Origin: Candidatus Dojkabacteria bacterium
Lineage (GTDB): Bacteria > Patescibacteriota > Dojkabacteria > SC72
Direction: 5' to 3'
Assembly: GCA_012800885.1 (NCBI GenBank)
Contig: JAAZIL010000012.1
Span: 1-11,275, forward strand
Length of the DNA stretch: 11,275 bases
Shown here piece by piece: positions 6,746 through 11,275 of this stretch. A program made the position numbers and the translations under genes. Under the pieces are notes generated by a model. The model ran no database searches, was not told the DNA's origin, and saw only the letters and a program-made list of their open reading frames with translations. The stretch's first letter is position 1. Every line of letters starts with the position of its first letter.

Positions 6746-7438
6746 TTAAATCAACTCTCTGTAGTCTTGAATAGTGTAATCTCCTAATTGATATACAAAG
6801 TCATCATTCCATCCTTCATTCATAATACCTACTGTAAAAATTCCTGCACCCTTAGCTGATTGTAAACCGTAGAAAGAATCTTCAAATGCAATACACTCTG
6901 AACTATCTAATTTCAGATACTCTAATCCATTAAGAAAAGGTTCCGGACCAGGCTTACCCCTTACTGTTGAGTATCTATCAAACACTCTCTCAAAATATGA
7001 GTATACACTGTAGTAAGAGAGCATTTTCTTTACATACTCTGTTCTTGAGGAAGTAATAATAATATTCCTCTTAGATTTACTGTAATATTCCAAAAATTTA
7101 TGTACACCTGGCATTAAATATATCTCTTCCTCTATTCTCTCTTCTATTAATCTGTTTTTATGGATATAGAACTCTGACACAATCTCCTTAGTAGAGTAAT
7201 TCTCTATCTTATGCTGATCTAGATACTCCACTAACCCGTTCTGAGCAGCTCTACCAGAGATGTATTTCATAAAGTCATCTCTTGTAAAATCCAAATTAAA
7301 CATATCTTTCAGAACATAAGCGAACCCATCTACATTTAACTTATCTAGATTAATTAAAGTCCCATCAAAATCAAAAAGAAATGCCTTAGCATTTCCCACA
7401 ATCTCTTTAATCTCTTCAATCTTGTACCTTGTATTCAT
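6746..7438 (-). CDS. HAD-superfamily hydrolase, beta-phosphoglucomutase-like
   Basis: The 230-residue cytoplasmic enzyme has all HAD motifs: motif I DFDGT (Asp23 nucleophile, Asp25), motif II IITSS (127-131), motif III Lys in GKPGPEPF (Lys162) and motif IV FEDS (Glu186, Asp187). A helical C1-type cap lies between about 33 and 100. The GKPxPxxF and FEDSxxGLQSAKGAG features point to the beta-phosphoglucomutase / phosphoglycolate phosphatase subgroup, which acts on sugar phosphates or related small phosphates; the substrate cannot be told from sequence. The length is normal. It starts at an ATG two bases after a predicted transcription start and converges on the lipoprotein gene. Confidence 0.85.
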   Translation of the reverse strand: MNTRYKIEEIKEIVGNAKAFLFDFDGTLINLDKLNVDGFAYVLKDMFNLDFTRDDFMKYISGRAAQNGLVEYLDQHKIENYSTKEIVSEFYIHKNRLIEERIEEEIYLMPGVHKFLEYYSKSKRNIIITSSRTEYVKKMLSYYSVYSYFERVFDRYSTVRGKPGPEPFLNGLEYLKLDSSECIAFEDSFYGLQSAKGAGIFTVGIMNEGWNDDFVYQLGDYTIQDYRELI

Positions 7439-7446
7439 ATCTTTAC

Positions 7447-7475
7447 ATATTATCAGAAGATGAATATTAGGTCAT
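7447..7475 (-). promoter_or_regulatory. Promoter of the HAD gene, nearly leaderless
   Basis: On the minus strand ATGACC (7470-7475) and TAATAT (7447-7452) are 17 bases apart, and TGA directly before TAATAT makes an extended -10. The predicted start is about two bases before the ATG at 7438. Confidence 0.5.
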
Positions 7476-7491
7476 ATGTTGTATAAAGGTG

Positions 7492-7521
7492 TTGTTAAGT
7501 ACTATGTTTTTAAGGTATAAT
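7492..7521 (+). promoter_or_regulatory. Promoter of the 96-residue orphan gene
   Basis: TTGTTA (7492-7497) and a perfect TATAAT (7516-7521) are 18 bases apart. The predicted start near 7528 leaves about 22 bases of leader, in which an ATG at 7543 precedes the main ATG at 7550 in another frame. Confidence 0.65.
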
Positions 7522-7542
7522 ACTACCTCTAAATTAAATAAT

Positions 7543-7572
7543 ATGAAGTATGTCACCAACATTTGTAAATAG
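7543..7572 (+). CDS. Possible 9-codon upstream ORF overlapping the next start
   Basis: ATG at 7543 opens MKYVTNICK followed by TAG. It begins 7 bases before the ATG of the main gene, in a different frame, and ends inside that gene. It would be the first AUG on the predicted transcript. It has no Shine-Dalgarno and may be chance. Confidence 0.2.
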   Translation: MKYVTNICK

Positions 7573-7840
7573 GGACGGTACAATTGAATGGTATCCAGAG
7601 CCTGAATCAGCTAAAAAGCCTACCATTAATTTAGGACATAGAAATGAAAAGAGTGCCTTTATAGGAACCGTCAACTCTGTTACTAGAATGATGGACCTAG
7701 CAAGTCAAGAAAGCCCCATTATTACTGAAGAAGATGTTCAAGAGTGTTTAACATTAAATGCAGAGCATTTAGGAATTACTAAGGAACTACTTCTAAGTTT
7801 AGCTCTTGAAGAGTTAGAGAGAAAGATAGAAGAAGAATAG
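7550..7840 (+). CDS. Hypothetical protein, 96 residues
   Basis: I do not recognise this family. The product is soluble, with no signal peptide, membrane segment or cysteine. The N-terminal third is polar and proline-containing (FVNRDGTIEWYPEPESAKKP). Residues about 35-50 look helical (AFIGTVNSVTRMMDLA). The C-terminal half, from about 57, is an acidic helical region ending LALEELERKIEEE, possibly coiled-coil. Codon choice resembles the flanking genes, it has its own good promoter, and a hairpin follows its stop, all of which support a real gene. It stands alone on the plus strand between two minus-strand genes. The ATG at 7550 is chosen because it is the first in this frame; no Shine-Dalgarno is present. 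Confidence 0.65.
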   Translation: MSPTFVNRDGTIEWYPEPESAKKPTINLGHRNEKSAFIGTVNSVTRMMDLASQESPIITEEDVQECLTLNAEHLGITKELLLSLALEELERKIEEE

Positions 7841-7867
7841 AGAAATTCTTCCTTAAATATATTTAAG
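7832..7867. terminator. Hairpins between the orphan gene and trpS, possibly a shared terminator
   Basis: GAAGAAT (7832-7838) pairs with ATTCTTC (7845-7851) around a 6-base loop, followed at once by a perfect 16-base palindrome, CTTAAATATATTTAAG (7852-7867). The elements cover both convergent stops (7838-7840 and 7853-7855). There is no clear U-tract and the stems are AT-rich, so termination is plausible but not certain. Confidence 0.45.
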
Positions 7868-8860
7868 ACCCATTGCACTTCTAACTTCCTTAATCACTTC
7901 TTGTGCATTCTTCTTTGCTACAACCGCACCTTCTTTCACAACCTTTTCTACCTCACCATCATATATTTTCTTCTTCTTACTCTGAAAATCTGTAAGATAT
8001 CTCTCTAGAGATATACTAATAAGATTCTTTAATTCACCCATTACACTCTCACCATCCATATGCTTCTGTAAAAGACCTTTCATTTCTTCTCTCTCTTTTG
8101 CCTCTGCTACAAACTCTCCTATCTTGATTAATGATTCTAATGATTTTGTCATCTCTTTAGCAAAAGCACTCTGGGCTCTCTTTACCTTTCGCAGTGACAC
8201 ATCTACAGGGTCATCTAAGAGTATTGCACCAGTAGGGTTTGTTTTACTCATCTTACCCTCACCTACTAATGAATTAATCCTAACCGGTTTTCCCAAAGAG
8301 AGTACATTCGGAATAGGTAAAGTATCACCGTATGTCTTGTTAAACTTTCTTGCTAAATATCTTGCCATCTCTACATGAGCTACTTGATCTTCTCCAATAG
8401 GTATGTATTTGGACTTCTGAAGTAATATATCAGATGCCATCATAATGGGATACATTGCAAGCAGGGTAGAAGCATTAGTTAGATCCATATTCTGTTTAAT
8501 TTTTTCTTTCAGTGTAGGTACTCTCAACAGTTCAGATACTGTTACTAATCTTGAAAGATAGAGATCAAGTTCAGATATCTCTTGTATCAGAGATGATTGT
8601 ACAAAAATATCACAATTAGTAGGATTTAAACCCAGTGCTATGTAATCCTTAACAACATCTAGTACATACTGTTGAGTATCTTTAGGTTCTCCATCAGTTA
8701 GTGCATGTAAATCAGCTACAAAAACCATAGGCCTTCCAATCTCTTTCTTGTTTTGTAATTCCACTATAGTGTGTACGGAACCGATAACATTGGCAATTGT
8801 AAGACCACCTGTAGGTCTAATACCTGTAAACACATCTGTTTTGTAATTTAGTTTACCCAT
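7853..8860 (-). CDS. trpS: Tryptophanyl-tRNA synthetase
   Basis: This class Ic synthetase charges tRNA-Trp with tryptophan using ATP. From the ATG at 8860 it is 335 residues, normal for bacterial TrpRS. Visible motifs are TGIRPTGGLTIAN (12-24, the HIGH region), ADLHALT (49-55), MYPIMMASDILL (136-147), PIGEDQVAHVEMAR (154-167) and GEGKMSKTNP (200-209, the KMSKS loop). The HIGH-equivalent reads TIAN, whereas TIGN or HLGN is usual, so Gly is replaced by Ala. A TTG at 8875 would add five residues, but the ATG at 8860 places the conserved TGIRPTG core at its usual distance and is preferred. The gene is divergent from the uracil-DNA glycosylase gene across about 68 bases that carry both promoters. 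Confidence 0.93.
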   Translation of the reverse strand: MGKLNYKTDVFTGIRPTGGLTIANVIGSVHTIVELQNKKEIGRPMVFVADLHALTDGEPKDTQQYVLDVVKDYIALGLNPTNCDIFVQSSLIQEISELDLYLSRLVTVSELLRVPTLKEKIKQNMDLTNASTLLAMYPIMMASDILLQKSKYIPIGEDQVAHVEMARYLARKFNKTYGDTLPIPNVLSLGKPVRINSLVGEGKMSKTNPTGAILLDDPVDVSLRKVKRAQSAFAKEMTKSLESLIKIGEFVAEAKEREEMKGLLQKHMDGESVMGELKNLISISLERYLTDFQSKKKKIYDGEVEKVVKEGAVVAKKNAQEVIKEVRSAMGLKYI

Positions 8861-8886
8861 ATATGTAAAATACAACTAAGTATTTA

Positions 8887-8892
8887 ATTATA
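8887..8892 (-). promoter_or_regulatory. -10 box of trpS
   Basis: TATAAT on the minus strand would start transcription near 8880, leaving about 20 bases before the ATG at 8860 and 5 before the alternative TTG. No good -35 is visible. A TATACAC heptamer occurs twice in tandem (8889-8895 and 8896-8902) across this site. Confidence 0.45.
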
Positions 8893-8914
8893 CACTATAC
8901 ACTAAGAGATGATA

Positions 8915-8920
8915 TATAAT
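8915..8920 (+). promoter_or_regulatory. -10 box of the uracil-DNA glycosylase gene, nearly leaderless
   Basis: A perfect TATAAT ends 8 bases before the ATG at 8929, separated by GGGGGTAG. The G-run is too close to the ATG for a normal Shine-Dalgarno, so a start within two bases of the ATG is likely. The -35 region is poor. Confidence 0.5.
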
Positions 8921-8928
8921 GGGGGTAG

Positions 8929-9552
8929 ATGAATATCAAAGATTTTAAAAGTCTAAAAGAGATACACCAATATTTTGCAGTACACAATACTTGTAAATTA
9001 AAAAACACTGCTACTCAACCTGTGTATGAGACTACTCCTCCAACAAGTGGAATAGTATTCATTGGAGAAGCACCAGGATTGAGTGAAGACAAACTAGGTA
9101 AACCCTTTGTAGGAGCTGCTGGGAAATTACTTGATGAACTACTCCAGATAATAGGGTTCACAAGGGAGGATGTGTATGTAACAAATGTTGTAAAATACAG
9201 ACCACCTAACAACAGAGATCCTCTAGATAGAGAGAAGGATGCGTGTAGAGTATGGGTAAATGCAGAGCTACTACTTATTAAACCTAAAGTAATAGTACCC
9301 CTTGGGAGACACTCACTGCAGAGATTCTTACCTGAATTAAATATATCTACCGCCCATGGAGAGGTTCATATTCACTCTAGTGGCACCCCTATTCTTCCCA
9401 TGTACCACCCTGCTGCTGCACTCTACAATCCTAATCTTAAAAATACTCTTCAAGAGGATATGGTAAAACTAAAAGAATTTCTTAATAGGAAACCTAAGAA
9501 AGGAACTAGTAAGAAGAAACAGAGTATTATTAACGATATACTTCAACTCTAA
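8929..9552 (+). CDS. Family 4 (type-4) uracil-DNA glycosylase with incomplete Fe-S ligands
   Basis: This 207-residue DNA repair enzyme removes uracil from DNA. It carries the family 4 signature IGEAPGLSEDKLGKPFVGAAG (45-65), TNVVKYRPPNNRDP (85-98), the VPLGRHSLQRF strand-helix (123-133) and the C-terminal motif MYHPAAALYNP (158-168). Family 4 enzymes normally bind a 4Fe-4S cluster through four cysteines, two in an N-terminal CxxC and two around KCRPP...C. Here the positions read His19-x2-Cys22, Tyr90 and Cys106, so two of the four ligands are gone. The fold and active site look intact, so activity without a canonical cluster is plausible. The tail (187-207) is Lys-rich. The stop directly abuts the stop of the facing ndk gene. 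UdgA-type naming is possible, but I leave the symbol empty. Confidence 0.88.
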   Translation: MNIKDFKSLKEIHQYFAVHNTCKLKNTATQPVYETTPPTSGIVFIGEAPGLSEDKLGKPFVGAAGKLLDELLQIIGFTREDVYVTNVVKYRPPNNRDPLDREKDACRVWVNAELLLIKPKVIVPLGRHSLQRFLPELNISTAHGEVHIHSSGTPILPMYHPAAALYNPNLKNTLQEDMVKLKEFLNRKPKKGTSKKKQSIINDILQL

Positions 9553-10149
9553 TTAATCAGACCACCCTGCATCATAGAAAATCTTCTCTGCTGCAGTCTC
9601 ATACTCCGATATCTCAGTTGGATTAAACCATAGTCCTATCTCTCTCTCTGCATTCTCTACACTATCTGATGCATGAAGCATTGACCTTGTAACCCTGTTC
9701 TGTTCATCTGCTAATGCGAAAGAATCGAGTGAAAAATCTGCTCTAATTGTACCTACATCACCATCTGCTGGACTAGTACTACCTAACATCTTTCTTACCC
9801 CTTTTATCACCTCAAACCCTTGAAATACAGTAGCTATTACAGGTCCACAGGTAAGATACTTAATGTTAGATTCTCTTATCCACTTACCCCTCTCAAGAGC
9901 ATTCCAATTAGAAGTATCCTCTCCTCTCTCCTCTGCACCCTTTTTTGCTTTGTTCCCTGTCTCAATCAGATACTCAGGATCATCAGAGTAATGTTTACCT
10001 ACTAATGTCTCACTAGGTATCAACATCTTCATACCTACTATCTTGAATCCTTTTCTTTCAAATCTAGAGATTATTTCACCTACTACCTGTCTCTGTATTA
10101 CATCCGGTTTAAATATTACTAATGTTTTCTCTTTGTTTTTCGTAAACAT
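9553..10149 (-). CDS. ndk: Nucleoside diphosphate kinase, enlarged form
   Basis: NDK transfers the gamma phosphate of ATP to other nucleoside diphosphates through a phospho-histidine. The N-terminus TLVIFKPDVIQRQVVGEIIS (9-28) and the core CGPVIATVFQGFEVIKGVRK (101-120), GSTSPADGDVGTIRADFS (123-140) and HASDSVENAEREI (159-171) are unmistakable; His159 is the catalytic histidine. The product is 198 residues against about 130-150 in most bacteria. Extra segments lie at about 56-97 (a charged helix region after HYSDD), 141-155 (before the catalytic His) and 172-198 (C-terminal tail). The residue usually Asn before the His motif is Ser (RSMLHASDS). Long NDKs of this kind are known to me from candidate-phyla bacteria, so this may be the lineage form. 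The gene converges on the uracil glycosylase gene with no gap. Confidence 0.93.
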   Translation of the reverse strand: MFTKNKEKTLVIFKPDVIQRQVVGEIISRFERKGFKIVGMKMLIPSETLVGKHYSDDPEYLIETGNKAKKGAEERGEDTSNWNALERGKWIRESNIKYLTCGPVIATVFQGFEVIKGVRKMLGSTSPADGDVGTIRADFSLDSFALADEQNRVTRSMLHASDSVENAEREIGLWFNPTEISEYETAAEKIFYDAGWSD

Positions 10150-10205
10150 GTAGCTCTCTATTAAAATTATTCAGTATTTTAACATATATTTTCATATCTG
10201 TAGGG

Positions 10206-10211
10206 TATAAT
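10206..10211 (+). promoter_or_regulatory. -10 box of the Elp3 gene, predicted leaderless
   Basis: A perfect TATAAT ends 6 bases before the ATG at 10218. The other in-frame ATG at 10212 directly follows the box and would lie upstream of the expected transcript start, which favours 10218. The -35 is weak. Confidence 0.5.
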
Positions 10212-10217
10212 ATGGAG

Positions 10218-11275
10218 ATGAACGATTTCAAAGAGATATTACAAGAGATTCAAAACACAAAAGTATGGAGAGAGAACTCTCTGGGTACAATATTAAGAAA
10301 GTATCCTAAAGAAGGCAAAGGCCTATACAGACATGATGAGTTGGTTAGAGAGTACAGAGAGTTGGTCAGTAAGAAAGAGATACTACCGAGTAAGAAGATA
10401 GAGAGAAGAATAAGGAGAAAACCAACTAGAACTCTCTCAGGAGTAGCAACAGTTACCGTACTTATAAAACCTTTTAGTTGCCCTGGCAACTGTATATTCT
10501 GTCCAAATGAACCAGACATGCCTAAATCATATATCTCTTCAGAGCCGGGTGCTCAGAGAGCACTCACTCATAATTTTGATCCCTATTCACAAACATACTA
10601 TAGAATAAAGGCTTTAGATGAGATAGGGCATAATACTGATAAAATCGAATTAATAATTCTAGGTGGTACATGTTCAGTATATCCTGAAAAATACCTAATA
10701 TGGTTTACTAAAAGGTGTTTCGATGCCATGAATAGTTACAACAGTATCTCATATGAGAAAGAAGAAGTAGATATTAACAATATTACCTGGGAACACCTTT
10801 ATCAAGCTCAAAAGACAAATGAATCAGCTAGATGTAGAAATGTAGGATTAGTTCTTGAGACAAGACCTGATTACATTACAGAAAAAGAAGTAATTAGATT
10901 AAGAAAACTAGGAGCTACAAAAATACAGATAGGAGTACAGAGTCTAAATAGTGACACTCTTAAACTTAATAAGAGAGGACATACTACTAAGGAGATAAAG
11001 GAAGCATTCAAATTACTTAGATTAGCAGGATTTAAAATACACGCTCACTGGATGCCTAACCTATACGGTAGTACTGTAAAGAAAGATATTAAAGATTTCA
11101 AACTATTATGGACTAAAGAGCACTCTCCTGATGAATTAAAAATATATCCTACATCAATAATTACTAATACAGTACTCTATCAATATTACAGAGGAGGTAA
11201 ATACAAACCCTATACATACAGAGAACTACTATACCTCTTTAGTAACATCTTACCCATTACACCACGATACTGTAG
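10218..11275 (+). CDS. Elp3-like radical SAM tRNA-modifying enzyme, N-terminal part, cut by window end
   Basis: The frame is open to the window edge, giving 352 codons. Elp3 modifies the wobble uridine U34 of tRNAs to a carboxymethyl form, using radical SAM chemistry and acetyl-CoA. Visible are RKPTRTLSGVATVTVLIKPF (67-86), the radical SAM cluster motif CPGNCIFCP (Cys88, Cys92, Cys95), EPGAQRALTHNFDPYSQ (109-125), ELIILGGTC (144-152), RCRNVGLVLETRPDYI (205-220), IQIGVQSL (236-243), KRGHTT (252-257) and PDELKIYPT (304-312). All match TIGR01211-type Elp3 rather than the generic HemN or MiaB families. The C-terminal GNAT domain expected in this family would lie beyond the window. Bacterial Elp3 works without the other Elongator subunits. 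An in-frame ATG at 10212 would add two residues. Confidence 0.9.
   Translation, partial: MNDFKEILQEIQNTKVWRENSLGTILRKYPKEGKGLYRHDELVREYRELVSKKEILPSKKIERRIRRKPTRTLSGVATVTVLIKPFSCPGNCIFCPNEPDMPKSYISSEPGAQRALTHNFDPYSQTYYRIKALDEIGHNTDKIELIILGGTCSVYPEKYLIWFTKRCFDAMNSYNSISYEKEEVDINNITWEHLYQAQKTNESARCRNVGLVLETRPDYITEKEVIRLRKLGATKIQIGVQSLNSDTLKLNKRGHTTKEIKEAFKLLRLAGFKIHAHWMPNLYGSTVKKDIKDFKLLWTKEHSPDELKIYPTSIITNTVLYQYYRGGKYKPYTYRELLYLFSNILPITPRYC

Noticed and set aside
6743..6752. GATTTAAATC palindrome between the lipoprotein and HAD genes
   Set aside because: Too short and loopless for a terminator, and AT-rich palindromes of this size are expected by chance.
8861..8875. TTG start for trpS adding five residues
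   Set aside because: The ATG at 8860 sits at the usual distance before the conserved TGIRPTG core, and TTG would leave only about 5 bases of leader with no Shine-Dalgarno.
10150..10211. Clear promoter for ndk
   Set aside because: Several AT-rich -10-like strings exist on the minus strand (for example TGTTAAAAT), but none has a convincing -35 or distance, so none is listed.
10250..10519. Open minus-strand frame of 89 codons
   Set aside because: It is antisense to highly conserved Elp3 motifs and shows no protein-like pattern of its own.
228..11275. UGA recoded as glycine, as in Absconditabacteria/Gracilibacteria
   Set aside because: All genes are full length under the standard code and glycine positions use GGN; no in-frame TGA interrupts conserved motifs.
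1..11275. CRISPR array, tRNA or rRNA genes, insertion sequence
   Set aside because: No regularly spaced repeats, no cloverleaf-like GC-richer segment, and no transposase or terminal inverted repeats were seen; intergenic gaps are all short.

Overview
This AT-rich window looks like the chromosome of a reduced-genome bacterium, most likely Candidate Phyla Radiation / Patescibacteria. The clues are short intergenic gaps, Shine-Dalgarno signals that are mostly missing, a long variant nucleoside diphosphate kinase, a stand-alone archaeal/eukaryotic-type Elp3, a secreted beta-sandwich surface protein of a kind I associate with these lineages, and many short genes of unknown role. The phylum assignment is inference. 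The code reads as standard: no long gene is broken by UGA, and all twelve complete genes stop at TAA or TAG.

Left edge (1-750): a minus-strand reading frame runs off the window and resembles part of an ADP-ribosyltransferase-like domain. Its 5' part is missing where a divergent gene begins. That gene encodes a small DUF5320-like zinc-ribbon protein and is followed by a DUF134 helix-turn-helix protein.

Envelope block (758-6742): a clear promoter drives a membrane-anchored protein joining a degenerate NodB-like deacetylase fold to a glutaredoxin-like fold, followed after 12 bases by a YibE/F multi-spanning membrane protein. Facing them is a minus-strand operon encoding a secreted, disulfide-rich beta protein and a membrane-anchored DUF916-like partner. 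The two operons end in a hairpin that spans both stop codons. Next comes a predicted Tat-exported lipoprotein with two lysozyme/SLT-like modules, only the second of which keeps a catalytic Glu. Together this suggests a cell-surface building and remodelling region.

Housekeeping block (6746-11275): a HAD phosphatase/mutase (minus), a 96-residue orphan (plus), tryptophanyl-tRNA synthetase (minus), family 4 uracil-DNA glycosylase (plus) lacking two of the usual four iron-sulfur cysteines, an enlarged NDK (minus), and the first 352 codons of Elp3 (plus, cut by the window end). Genes alternate strands, so most have their own promoter. Several -10 boxes lie only 6-8 bases before the ATG, which points to leaderless transcripts.

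I see no tRNA, rRNA, CRISPR array, insertion sequence or origin. No gap between genes exceeds 300 bases. The largest, 5285-5428, holds two divergent promoters.
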